A stretch of 64,000 bases of DNA from Pirellula staleyi DSM 6068 (lineage in GTDB: Bacteria; Planctomycetota; Planctomycetia; Pirellulales; Pirellulaceae). The stretch is taken from NCBI RefSeq assembly GCF_000025185.1, contig NC_013720.1, positions 1,674,001 through 1,738,000 of the forward strand, read 5' to 3'. The notes beneath the pieces were generated by a model. That model was not told where the DNA came from and did not search any database. It saw only the letters and a program-made list of their open reading frames with translations. A program made the position numbers and the translations under genes. Position 1 is the stretch's first letter. Every line of letters starts with the position of its first letter. Below are positions 9,088 through 22,800 of this stretch, piece after piece.

Positions 9088-9780
9088 CTCAAACTCCTGA
9101 AACAAAGAAACAAAAAATGTGCGAACCGAGGCGTATTGCGAGAGTTAGTCGTAGTGAGCTCTGGGGGCTTGAACTGCGACTGACGCTTGCGATCAAAAAA
9201 CTTGTGAACCGTTCCAACTGTGGCTGCGTACTGGGTGAAAACTCTTGGGTTCTGTGAGCACTATCGTGTCGATGCCGTGGGAAGATCTGACCGAGATTGT
9301 GAGTAACTCCCGAGAAACTCTTCCGAAGATTGTCGACTGAAACTCTCTTCTTCAACCTGCTTCCACCAAGCTCTGCTTTTTCCATCCGTTTCTGTGAAGC
9401 CCGCTCGATCGCTGCTCTTCGCACGGCGATCTAGCACCCCAAAGAAGCCAAAACTCTAGTTGCCGGTTTCAAACGTTGTGTGTGTGTTCCGTAAAGGTTT
9501 GCGGAAACGGGGAACGTTCTTTCCTGCTCGCCGGCGCCCACCCCACACTCGTGTGGACACCTCAGACACTTGCCGAGACGCTCTGCTTGAGTAGCTGGAA
9601 CCGAGCCATTGTGTGCGACAAAAACCGGCTCTCGAAATCACGTTTCTCTAGGCGTTTTTTGAGCATTTCGCAGAGTCTTTGGCCCATCGCGCGGCGCTAG
9701 TGCAGAGCAGATTTCTAGCGCAGCTGTGGTATTTCGTGCGCACCGCAGGTGCGCACGGACTCTACGATCACGCCCCGCTG
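9088..9780. other. long intergenic leader region
   Basis: About 690 bases between two same-strand DUF1559 genes with no supportable ORF. The only strong structure is the hairpin at 9735-9757. The promoter and leader of the 7831-9087 gene must lie here on the minus strand. I found no convincing -10/-35 pair and no tRNA-like or riboswitch-like fold. Confidence 0.5.
9735..9757 (-). terminator. strong hairpin after the second DUF1559 gene
   Basis: A perfect 10-bp stem, CGTGCGCACC with GGTGCGCACG, and a three-base loop sit 24 bases after the stop codon. No T tract follows on the minus strand, so it could be an mRNA 3'-end stabiliser rather than an intrinsic terminator. Confidence 0.5.
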
Positions 9781-10965
9781 TTATTCGCGTTTGGCGTCGA
9801 GCGAGTACAAGCTGAAGATCTCGTCGGGGCTCACTTCCATTTCGCTATCCTCGAAGCCACCGACTGCGGGGAAGCCGTTGTTGAGCGAACCATCGCGATT
9901 GGTATCGGTGAAGGAGCGAACGCTCCCATCGACGAACAGAATGTTGCAGGCACCACGATGCACCGGAGCAAAACCGCGATAGTCTTGCATGGCATCTTTG
10001 GCCCACACGCGCCACCAACCACCAGCACCCTCTTTGGGTGTGAAGTCGGCAAAAGCAGGGGGAACCACTTCGCTCATGTCGGCGATGCGTACCGGTCCAC
10101 GTGTGAACGACTGTGCCATCGGTGTGCCGCTTAGGATCCGGCCAAAACCGACATCAAGCGTCCCCACTGTCTCACCATCGCCGATGATCGGAACAAAGCT
10201 CGAAGCAGCCTTGGCCGTATCGCTGAGCGTGCGTCGCATCCCACCACGTGTGGTGTTGCGGCTGCGAACATCGCTGCCACATCCGGGAATCGCTTGGCGA
10301 GGATTGCCGTAGAGCAAGTTCACTTCACTACGGACCAGGAACCACGATGCGGTGTAGTTGGTGTTGTAATGCTTGTCGTAGATTTCGGTCTTCACCACGC
10401 TCGAACGAGCATCACTGGCCGTGGGAGACGCACCGACAATCGCGCGGCAAGGGTTGGTGATTGTCGTTCCGTCGATGGCCAATTTGGGAGGACTGCCGAG
10501 CACGTTTTGGATTTGCATGCATGGAAACGGTCCCGCACCTTGAAAGGCTGTGACGTCGCGCTGCAGCAGGTCGTTGTAAGTCTCGCTGACGAGAGCGTTG
10601 TTGGAAGGGCAGAGCATGCCGCCGACAGGAGTTCCTTGGTTCACCAGATCGGCGACCCAGCCGATCTCGGTCACGGCCCCATCTTCCATCCAGTTGAAAC
10701 CACCGGTGCACAGGAGTTCGTTATGGCGTTCGGCGTGGACTGACAGACCGAGACCAAATTGGCGGAGGTTGTTTTGGCAGGCAGCGGTGCGAGCTGCTTC
10801 GCGAGCTGCAGAGACCGCCGGGAGCAGCAGCGCCACCAGAAGGCCAATGATCGAAATGACGACGAGCAATTCGACGAGCGTGAACGCACGCTGGTTCGAT
10901 CGACTCGCAAGGTCGCATGATCGTGGTTGGCTCAAGCGGAAATGCCACATAGAAAATCGCTCCAC
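9781..10965 (-). CDS. DUF1559 family protein with type IV pilin-like N-terminus
   Basis: Second pseudopilin-like DUF1559 protein, 394 residues from GTG 10965, which has AGGAG ten bases upstream; ATG 10950 is an alternative. The leader is long and basic (about 25 residues, ending NQRA). The prepilin hydrophobic segment [20 protein letters not shown] follows, with the conserved Glu. The core motifs [20 protein letters not shown] and [15 protein letters not shown] mark the family. Identity with the neighbouring paralogue is evident only at the N-terminus and in these motifs, so the pair is not a recent duplication. Location is presumably the envelope. Function is unknown and may involve a pilus-like or type II secretion-like machine. 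Confidence 0.9.
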   Translation of the reverse strand: MERFSMWHFRLSQPRSCDLASRSNQRAFTLVELLVVISIIGLLVALLLPAVSAAREAARTAACQNNLRQFGLGLSVHAERHNELLCTGGFNWMEDGAVTEIGWVADLVNQGTPVGGMLCPSNNALVSETYNDLLQRDVTAFQGAGPFPCMQIQNVLGSPPKLAIDGTTITNPCRAIVGASPTASDARSSVVKTEIYDKHYNTNYTASWFLVRSEVNLLYGNPRQAIPGCGSDVRSRNTTRGGMRRTLSDTAKAASSFVPIIGDGETVGTLDVGFGRILSGTPMAQSFTRGPVRIADMSEVVPPAFADFTPKEGAGGWWRVWAKDAMQDYRGFAPVHRGACNILFVDGSVRSFTDTNRDGSLNNGFPAVGGFEDSEMEVSPDEIFSLYSLDAKRE

Positions 10966-11707
10966 AGTTACTCATCTCCTGCCAACTGGCGCTAATGCCC
11001 AGCGGGCGCGTCCGAGCAGGGTCAAGAATCTCACCTAAGTCTCACTGGGCAGATAAAGCAGCCGTGAGTGGGTCGTGAACTTCGAGTTAGCTTCACATGA
11101 AGGATTCGCGCAGAGCGGTTGGCCATGCGTTCGACCGCACAGCGTGGCAATTCGACGCGGGAGTCTCGCTTCAAAAATCGCCGTAAACTGCTTAAGAAGT
11201 GCTACTTAGCACGAATGTTCTGCAGATCCATGTCTGGCCGATGACACGAGCTGAAACGCTCGAACCGGCCGATAGTCGCCAATGCGGTGCGGCTTACCAC
11301 ATGCTTATGCGGAGCGTTTCGAGCCGCCCGAAGCGGAATTTCGAGCTAGGGGATCGAGCGTCTACGCGCGAACTGCGTGCCCCAGGCTGAACCGACTAGC
11401 ACACCCCCAGCAGCGGCAGCAGCCGGCTCGAGCGGCACACTGATTTTCAGTCCTGTGCGGTTTCCCGAAACACTTGCGGGAAATCAAGTTGCTAGCGATG
11501 GAGAACGCTCTTCGCCGGGATTTCGAGGGTTGCTATGCTCCCGGAAATCGGTGTGGCGAAACGTGGTCCAGGAACGTGACCTAAATTCCCCTAAGGATTG
11601 CGGAGCATGGTATCTCGCCCGCGACGCAAGCCACTCGGGACTGCACGTGGACGTTGATTTCGTGCGCTGCTGTCGAACTCTGCTGAATATGAAGGAAGTC
11701 TTGCATC
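10966..11707. other. divergent intergenic region upstream of glmS
   Basis: These 742 bases separate the divergent DUF1559 gene and glmS. I see no supportable gene. One 9-bp inverted repeat, GAAACGCTC (11253-11261) with GAGCGTTTC (11312-11320), encloses a 50-base loop. There is no recognisable glmS ribozyme core next to the glmS start, as expected outside Firmicutes and relatives. The AAGGAAG before ATG 11708 is the glmS ribosome binding site. Confidence 0.5.
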
Positions 11708-13582
<1,875 letters not shown>

Positions 13583-13597
13583 CCATCCACGCCCCAC

Positions 13598-13687
13598 CCG
13601 AGCAGCTGACTTCTTTCCGCTGCTCGGCGAAACAATTTGCGAGCCTGTATTTCGAGCCTCAAACGCTTGTAATACAGGCTTTTTTGC
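13598..13687 (+). terminator. double hairpin terminator of glmS
   Basis: A first stem, CCGAGCAGC (13598-13606) with GCTGCTCGG (13619-13627), is followed by a second, AGCCTGTATT (13642-13651) with AATACAGGCT (13671-13680). The second runs directly into a T tract, TTTTTTGC, and is the likely intrinsic terminator. Confidence 0.8.
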
Positions 13688-13763
13688 TTTCAGCCTGCAG
13701 CTCGGTTTTACTGCTCTTCTTCCTCTGCTCTTCTTCAGCTGCTCCTGCCTGCTCCGTCTTTGG

Positions 13764-13880
13764 CTAGTCCCTAGTCCCTAGTCCCTAGTCCCTAGTCCCT
13801 AGTCCCTAGTCCCTAGTTCCCAGCCTCTGGCTTTCTCTCGCCTCTCGCCTTCTCTGGCCTCTGGCCTCTGGCCTCTGGCC
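13764..13880. repeat. tandem heptanucleotide arrays (CTAGTCC and TCTGGCC)
   Basis: Seven perfect consecutive copies of CTAGTCC run from 13764 to 13812, followed by one degenerate copy (13813-13819). After about 33 bases a second heptamer, TCTGGCC, is repeated four times (13853-13880). The arrays lie in non-coding DNA between glmS and the stop codon of the giant gene, three bases away from it. There is no spacer structure, so this is not a CRISPR. Confidence 0.9.
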
Positions 13881-13882
13881 GC

Positions 13883-16800
13883 TTAGAGGCTGGTGTCTTG
13901 GGAGTTGTTGAAGTCGCCGCGGATGTCGCTGGTGAGGGGGTCGGCATTGGTGTGGGTGCCGAAGAGATCGTTGCCGCTGCCACCGTAAACGGTGTCGCGG
14001 TCGAGGTCGTCGGTGTGGGTGAGATTCGGGGCGACCGGGCCGCCGCTGTTCCAGGCCACCAGCAGCGCGAGCATCGCGGCATCGACCGCGCTGCTATACG
14101 TGTTGCTCGTCGCCGTGTCGCTCGTCCCTTGGTAAGTGGTGATCGCCGCGAGCACCAGGTCGTTGCCGTTGCCGCCGTCGACCAGATCAACGCCGTCGCC
14201 GCCGATCAGTACGTCGTTGCCATCGCGGCCGTACAGCCGATCGTCGCCATCGCCGCCGCTGAGGAAGTCGTCGCCGACATCGCCACTGATCGTGTCGTTC
14301 CCCTGCGCGCCGTAAATGCGGTCGTTGCCCGAGCTGCCACTCAGCTGATCGTTGCCGTAGCCGCCGTGGATCCAGTCGTCACCCGCGCCAGGGCTCACAC
14401 TATCGTTGCCGCCACCGGCGTAGAAGAGATCGTTGCCGCCGAGCGCGCTCAGCGTATCGTTACCGCCGATGTTGAGCTCGTGCGGATTGAGCTCGTCGCT
14501 CGTCGGAGCGTCGTCGCCCCAGACGATGTTGTTGCCGCTGCTGGCATTGATGCGATCGTTGCCGAGACCACCGACCAAGAGGTCGTTGTTGAAGCTGCCC
14601 GTCAGGAAGTCATCTCCCGCTTCACCGTAGAATTCCGCCGGAATCTGCAGGTTCGATTGGTTGATGATGTCGTTGCCGCCGCGGCCGTAGACGAGCGTCT
14701 TGCCAGGGACGTTGTGGTACGTGTAGCTCGAGCCGATCTGCACGCGAGTGCGGCTGGGTTCAAGCGTCGTGTTGGCGCGAGCGAACTGAATCGTGTCATT
14801 GCCATTGGTGCCGCGGATGTAGATGTCATTGATCGTGGCGCTCGTCATCTCGCCATCGTCGGCCAAGTTGAGATCTTCGATCGTGGTGAAGGTGACGGTC
14901 GCGTGCGTCGAGCTCAACACTTGTCCGCTGCTCACGAGCACGGGGCTCGTCGCGGCGAGTCCACCGCCGAGCGCCGAGACATCGATGTTCAGCACATCGC
15001 CCGGCAGCACCGAGGGATCGTTGCCGTTGATGAAGAAGGGGGTCGTGAGGCTCGGGCGAATCATGTCATCGACGCCGTCGAGTTCACTGGCGCTCAGCAG
15101 ATAGCCAGGCGCGGTGCTCGATGGTGTGCCGCCGAAGGTGTCGTCGCCAAGACCACCGTTGAGGGTGAGCCGTGCGAGGAAGTCAGCTGCGTTGACGTAG
15201 AACTGATCGTTGTCTCCGGCACCGGTGACGACGGCGGTATCAAGGTCGTTGGCCGCTTCGGTCATGTTGACGCGGATCGTATCGGCGCCGCCCGACGTGG
15301 TGACATCGAGATCGTCGATGCTCGTGAACGTGATGTCGATTCCCGACGCGATCGTGAGCCCTTCGATCGTGGTGCGCGTGATGACGACGGAGTCGGCCGA
15401 CACACTTCCGCTGTCGACGACGATCAGCGAGTCGTCGTCCCCGGCAACGCCATTGAACGACAGAGTCGAGGCGATGTTCGATGCGGAATTCCCGCTGTCA
15501 AACACCTGGAACGTGTCGACCCCGATGTCGCCCGTTACCGTCACGGGCACGCCACTCTTGATCGCGTGGATGCGAACCGTGTGAGCGCTGTTGTCGGTCG
15601 CCGCGAGCGACGAACCAGCCACGATATCGATGCTCGTGAGGCTCGACGTGCTGTCGATGTTCACCAGATCAATCGCTTCGTTGCCGCCACCCGCGATGAG
15701 GTCGAGCGCGAGGAAACCTTCGAAGGTGGTCGTCGCGACGAGACCCGTATCGGCGGTGATCTCGGTCACGCCATCAGCTGCTGCACCATCGTCGCTGATC
15801 TCGATATCGGCAGTGCTCGTGCTGCTCGAAGCATCGACGACGAGGTTGCCACCAGCGCCGTCGAGGATGAGCGTGTCGAGGTCGGCGAAGCTGACGAGGG
15901 TCAGCGGCGCGCCACTCGGCCCCACACCGACGTTGCCACTTCCTTGACCATCGAGGACGTCGCTGAAGTAACCGACATCAGCGGCAGTAAGGAGCTCGAG
16001 CGCGAGGCTGTTATCGCCGAGTCCGCCATCGAAGTGGATCGTCACATCGGTCAGATTGCTCGCGGTGTAGTAAGCATCGGCGGCTATATTCAAGTGCGCG
16101 CCATTGCTCACACCACCCGACGCGAGGCTGTTGTCGACCAGCGGCGCAGCGCCGTCGAAGCTCGGGAGTCCCGCTGCTGTTTCGCGAATCGTCAGCGACT
16201 CACTATCGCTGCTACCGATCACCGTGAAGCTGTTGATCGTATCGGCCTGGCCACTGAACTTGCCGAGGCCATTCACCTCGACTTCGAACACGTTCGGTGC
16301 ACTCAGGAAGATCTCGATCGCGTCGGCCGCGCCGTTCTGGAAGCCGGCGATTCGCATGTCGAGCACGAGGTTGTAGACCGACGTCAGCGGCGTCGTTTGC
16401 ACCGTTTCAATCGAGCTATACGCAACCCCTGCCGCCGACGCGCCGAACGACCAAACGCCGCTGTAGTTGACTGCGCCGAGCGTCAATGTCGGCACGCCGA
16501 GTCCCGTGATATCGAGCACTAAAAGATCGCCCGCAGGCATCGTCGGATCGCCACCAAAAATGCTGATCGGTGTGCTCGCGAGACCATTGTCTTGATCGGG
16601 CCGGACGTTGAACGTATCGATCTCCGCGCCGCCGGTGAACGTCGCGCTCACCGCGTCGATATCCCCTGCAAAGCTCAGCGTCGCGCCACCCACATCCGCA
16701 CTCGCCGCATCAATCGTCACGCTGACGGTTCCCGTCGCGCTGATCGTGCCGCTGAGGGTCGCATCGTCACCTGCCAGCAGCACCACATTGCTCGTCGAGC

Positions 16801-19800
16801 TGAGTGTGCCACTGACGATGATGTCGTCGTCGGCAGCGCCGGTATCGGTCACCGCGAGGTTCACCGCGCCGGCGGCATTGATGCTCGTGACGGTCATCGT
16901 GCCGGTCGCCGAGGTGATGTCGACGAGACCGTTGTTGGTCGTGATGCTTGTGAGCGTGATGGCGCTCGCTTCATCGATGTCGATCGCGCCGGTGCCAGTG
17001 ACGCTGGCGGTGAGCGTAGCGATGCTCGTATCGAGATCGATCCCGCTAGCGCTCGTCGCGCTCAGGTTACTCGCCGACACATTGAGCACACCTGCGTTCG
17101 CATCCGTAATCGCCCCCGTCGTCGCCACCAGCGTCGCATCGCCTACGGCCGTGATGGTGGTGACGGCGATGTCGCCACTGGCAGCAGTGAGTGTGATGTT
17201 GCCATTCACGGTCGTTGCGGACGAGACTGCGAGGCCGCTGGTCTCGTTGATGTTGATGTTGCCATTGGTTGCGCCGGTCGTGGAAACGATCAGCGACGTG
17301 ATGGTGGTGTCGAGATCGATGGCGTTTGCCACACCGGTGGCAGCCTGCGCGACCAGCAGACCGGTCGCGACGTTTACACTCGCGCCGTTGCCGTCGGAGA
17401 TCGAGCCGGTGAGCGCGGTGAGGGTCACAGCAAGTCCGGCGGTGATCGTGTTGTTCACGCTGATCGAACCACCTGAGGTCAAGCTGATCGCACCACCAGC
17501 GCCAACCATCAGCGGACCATCCACTTCGATCGTATCGGCCCCCACTCCCGTATCAATCGTGATGTTCGCATTCGCATGCGCATTGGCACCACTCGTGATG
17601 GTGACGCTGTCGGCAGCATCGGAGCCACCCGTCACGGTGTTGATCTCGACAGCGATATTGCCCGAGAGATGAACTTGCTCGAACGCCACGCCGCCGCTGT
17701 TGCCACTCACAACGAGGGCTGGAATTGCGGAGGTGGCGACCGTTGCGCCAAAGCCAGCGCTGATGTCGATCGTGTCGGCAGCGCCACCGAAGTTGACGAC
17801 GGCGCTAGCCAGATTAAACATGTTCACCGGCTCGAGACCACGGAACGTGATCGTCCCGGCGAGGGCATCGGAGGTGATCGTTCCGGCGCGGGCAATCACG
17901 GCGTCGCTGGTGTACGTTGCCGTCTGCAATCCGGTGCCGACAATCGCCAGCACATCGCCAAACGAGGGATTGCCGCCAGCTGCAACCGGCGAGCCCTGCC
18001 CTTCACCGTCGTAGTAAATCCCTCCGGGGAGCGCGACGTTGATGGCGTTGAGATTGACGTTCAGTGTGTCGTCGGAATCACCGCCGTAGAACGTGAAGGC
18101 GTTGGGTGGTGTCGTCGTCGTGTAACCACCAATCACCGCGCCATTGTTGAGCGAGTAAGTGACGGTGATGTTCCCCGCCCCATCGGCAGCTGTGACCGTC
18201 ACGATATCAGCACCCGCAGTGCCGTTAATGATCGGCTGTGAATAGAGCGCAACATCGTTCCCCGCACCTGGCCCCGCGCTATCGGCGCTGTAGCTGATGT
18301 AGAACGTGCTTCCACCCACCACCACTGCCGCTCCTTCGGCCAGCCCCGCAAACGTCCCCACCACCGCATCCGTCCCATCATTGGTGATGAGGATGATTTC
18401 CTGCAGCGTTAAAGCGTTGGGTGTGAATCCGCCGAGGAGGGAAACGTTCAGCGTAGCGCCACCAAGATTGATGGTGCCGGTGGTGTTGAGTTGATCGTGA
18501 GTGTTCGCGCCACCATCGCCGGGTGTGAGGCCGCCGATTTCGAAGCTGTATACATTGCCAGCCGAACCGACGATGTTGCCGGTGGCGAGCGTTCCGGTGG
18601 TACTGGTGCCAGTCCCTGCAGCGACGAGGCTCGCGCCAGTTCCCGAGAGTGCGCCGACCACGCTACCAGTGCCCGAGAGAGTGGCCGCAGCAGCGACATT
18701 CACCGAGGAATTAAGAGTTCCGAGGACGCGAAGTTCGCCTGTGCTGACGCTCGTCGAGCCTGCGGAGTTGCCGGCGCCGGTGAGATCGAAGCGTCCCGCG
18801 CCACTCTTGGTGAGTGCGCCGACCACTACCACATTGCCAGAGTTGGAGATGAGTCCCGCTGCTGTGACGGCGAAGTTCGAGCCGATGTTCGTCGAGCCGA
18901 GGTTGATGATGCCGCCGCTGGTGAGCGAGGCTGTTGTGGTGGTCGAGAGCAACGCCGAGGAGACGATGGTGTTGGCCGCCGTGACGCTCACCGAACCAGC
19001 CGTGGTGTTTTGGCTGAAGGTGACATCGTCGCCAGAGGCGATGACGATCGAGCCAGGCGCGCGGCTGTTGCCGACTTGTCCGTTAAAGTTCACGTCTCCC
19101 ACACCAGCGGTGATGGTGAGTGGTAGATCGGGGTTGTATTCGAGGATAAATCGGGTCGCTGCACCATTATTGATGGTGAGGTCGTTCCAGCCACCTGCGC
19201 CGATGATTTCCGCGTAATCTTCATCGCCCGACTGGTTCGGTTCGCCCGAATTCCAGTTCGTATAGAAGCCGTTCTGCGCTGTGCCGCCGGCGGTACCGAT
19301 CCAGAAAATGCTTCCTGCTTCAGGGCCATCCATCCAACGCCATGTACTTTCGGTTTGCAGATCCGAGGCACCAATCCAAGCGCGTCCACCACCGAGGGTC
19401 GCGGTGATGGCGGCGTTTTCAGCAGGCGAGGTGATGTTGGCGAGATAGCCACCAGCAGCGAGTGCCGCTGCGCGAGCAGCGGTCCAGGTGATCGGGCCAC
19501 CGGTGTTCACATTCACGTGGTTGCTGGCGATTTGATTCACTGCGCCGCCGAAGGTGACAGCAGCACCCACAGCGCCATTGGCGGTGGTGTTGATGTTGAC
19601 GGCACCAGCGAGACGAACGCCACCGCTAAAGTTGATGGCAGCCCCTTCGGTGGTGTTGCCCCGCGCGACGGTGGTTTCACCGCTGGCGGTAAACGTTTGG
19701 GTGCCGGTGGTATCGACTCCCACCAGGCTGATGTTGCTGCCGGCAAAGTTCACACTCGACAAACGATAGATCGAGCCCATTACGTTGGCGGCCGAGATCG

Positions 19801-22800
19801 TACCCGCACCAGCGTTGACGCTCAGCGACTGTGGCGAAGCGGCATTGAACTCGACGATATAGTTGCGTGTCGAGGTGATGTTCAAATCGTTCCAGCCACC
19901 CGTGCCGAATTGGAATTCGGCCCCATCTTCGTCGCCCGATTGATTCGGCTCGCCAGTGTTCCAGTTGGCGTAGTTGCCACCCACGGTCGATCCACCAACG
20001 GCGCCACTCCAGAACTGCACGTTGTTATCGGGACCATCGGCCCAGCGCCAGGCCCCTTCGACAGCGGTGTCATTTGCACCAATCCAAGCCGTTCCCGAGC
20101 CGATGGCGTTGATGCGGGAATTCTCGACAGCCGATCGAATCGAAGCGAGGTGCCCGGTAGTTCCCAGGAAGCTGAGCGAGGTGGCGGCAGTACGAGCGTT
20201 GCTCCAAGTCAGCGCCGAGGCGACGATCTGATAATGGCTCATCGTGTCCACGGTGCCGCCGAACACCACATTACCGCCCGCGGTGTTGATCGTGGTTCCG
20301 CTGAGGACGTTGAGAGGTCCGCTGAACGTCACCGCGCCGCCGCTGGTGGTGTGGGTGGCGCGAGTGATGATCGAGTTCGTCGAGGCAAACGTTTGTGCGC
20401 CGGTCGTGGTGACGTCGTCGACCACGATCAGCGGAGCATTCATCGAAACCGATGTCAGAACTGCGCCGCTACCGATGTTGCCACCGACAATCACCGAGCT
20501 TCTTCCATTGGCGGTCAGGGTGCGAGCCCCGCCGCTGCTGTCGATCGTCGACGCAAACTGCAAATCGTCGCCACTTACGGTGACGTTCGTCGCCAAACTA
20601 ACGGTCGAGTTGACTGTCAGGTCCGAAATTGTGGCGACATTGCCACCAAAGCTCGTGCTCGCCGCGCTGATCGTCACGTTGTTGAGCGGCTGATTATTGT
20701 CGCCGACTCCCGCGCCAAACGTCACGTTGCTGCTGCCAGTGCTAATCGTCAAGTCGGCTGCAAACAGGCTGCTGCCGTACTCGATGATATAGGCGTTCGA
20801 CGAACCGACCCCCAGGTCGTTCCAAGTGCCGTTGGCGATCATCGTCGCCGCATCTTCATCGGGCGAGTTGTTCGGTTCACCGGTGCCGTTCCAGTTGGCA
20901 TAGTTGCCACCCACCGTCACGCCGCCCGAGCCACTCCCTGTCCCTTGCCAGAACTGCACCCCTGCGTCAGGGCCGTCGGCCCAACGCCAAGCACCTTCCA
21001 CCAAGACGTCGTTGGCGCCGATCCAAACAGTGGAGGTTCCACCAATCGAGCGGACATAAGCGTTTTCAGCAGCCGAACGAATGTTGACGAGATAGCCGCT
21101 CATTCCATCGAGCGTCGAAGCGAGCGCTAGTGCGCGAGCGTTTGTCCAGTTTTGACCAGCGCCGACAAACACATAGCCCTTCAGCGCGCGAACGTTGCCG
21201 GTGAAGCTCACCGAGCCATCGGTCCCTGCCAGCGAGTCGGTATCGAGCACCAGGCTTTCACCAATTCTCGCATCGCCGTTGATGGCAATCGAACCGGCAT
21301 TGGTACCCAGATCGGTGCTAATGTTGGCCGAGATTTCCGTGCGCTCGGCATTGATCGTCAGGTTGCCGGTGTTGGCAGCGTTGCCGAGTCCCAGTGCGCC
21401 GGTGATCCGCACGATATCGCTCGCGCCGTCGCCGTTGATCGTGACAGCCGACCGCAGATCGGAGCCAGGAGCAACCGTCAGCACTCCAGCATCGGCCCCC
21501 ATGTTGATGGTGAGCTGCTGAGTCGGAACGCTAAACGTGGTGACTTCGAAGGTCGGAGTTCCGTTTTGACTCCGCAGACGGATGAGCCCGTCCCCAAGCA
21601 GTCCGTTATCTTCCAAGATCGCTTGGTCGCTGGTCCCCGGGAGATTGAAAATGGCGATCGCTGGCGAGGCATCGAAATCGGTGAGGACCGGTTCGAGGCC
21701 GGTGTAAGTGATCAGCGTGCCGTCGATGCTGATCGAGCCATCGGTGGCGTTCACATAGTTGTAGGTGACAGTGTTCGGGTTTCCGCCGAGCACTTCCAAA
21801 TCGTCGCCATCGACACCTTGTGTGTTGCCATGGACGGTGATGGGAAGAGCGAAGATCCCGCCCGATGCGGTGTAGTCGATCACGAAGTCGTCGTCGCCAC
21901 CTTGGCCACTGATTTCCAGCGACGAGAGTTGCGACAGCGGAGTGTTGATCGTCAGCACGTTATCGATGAAGACTTGCAGATTGCCGCCACTGGTTTGAAC
22001 GCGGAAATCCTGGTCCAAATTGGTGCCGACCACGGTCGGAGTTTGATCGTAGGCGAGCGTCACGCTATTCGCGCCGTAGGTCAGCTGCATCGGCGCGCCG
22101 TTGATCACGACGAGCCCACTGGTGGGATAGTTGGCGAAAGTGCCACTGATGCCGCCAGCTGCCGAGACAAGCGTTAAGGTGTCGCCTGGGACAGGAACAT
22201 AGCTTCCGGACAGCTGCAGGGTTGCGCCACTCAGAGCGATCGCGCCGCTGCTGCTGAGCGCGTCGTAGCTCCCCGCAGTGTTGCCGCTGATCACCAGTTC
22301 GACGATGCCAGTGGAGCTAAGCGCGGCACTCCCAACCGACAGCGTTCCGGTGGGATTGCCGGGGGCCACGGTCGAAAGCGCTGCTGCGGCAACCGCACCT
22401 GCAATGGTGCCGGTCCCTTCGAGTCGCGCGCCGCTGGCAACGGTGACGTCGGTGGCAGCTGCTCCATCGACGAGCGAGCCATTCACGCGCAGCGTCCCTT
22501 GCGAAACCGTCGTGACGCCGCTGAAGTTGCTGCTGCCACCCAGCGTCAGCACGCCGGTCCCTTGCTTCGTGAGGAAGTTGTTCCCCAAGAGCGAAATCGA
22601 GAGAGCGGCCGGATCGATCACACGCCGACCAAACGGATTGGTGCCATCGAGCTGCTGCCAGAAGGCCTGCACTCCCGAACCGCCATTCCCTTCGTAGTAC
22701 GTGATTTCGATATCGTGCACACCGGCGGTCAAGACGATATCGCCTGTGCGTGTCGTCATCCCTTGCGAGAAGTTGTTGTCGACAACCTGCGTGCCATTGA

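Noticed and set aside
11253-11320. Operator or terminator from the GAAACGCTC/GAGCGTTTC inverted repeat
   Set aside because: A 9-bp repeat with a 50-base loop, no T tract and no regulator nearby is within chance expectation.
11600-11707. glmS ribozyme
   Set aside because: The conserved ribozyme core is absent, and glmS ribozymes are not expected in this phylum.
13764-13880. CRISPR array
   Set aside because: The repeats are direct 7-base units with no spacers, and no cas genes are present.
13898-16522. Open frame of 874 codons on the plus strand inside the giant gene
   Set aside because: It is Val/Ala/Arg-biased translation of repeats on the opposite strand, with no domain, start signal or signal peptide.
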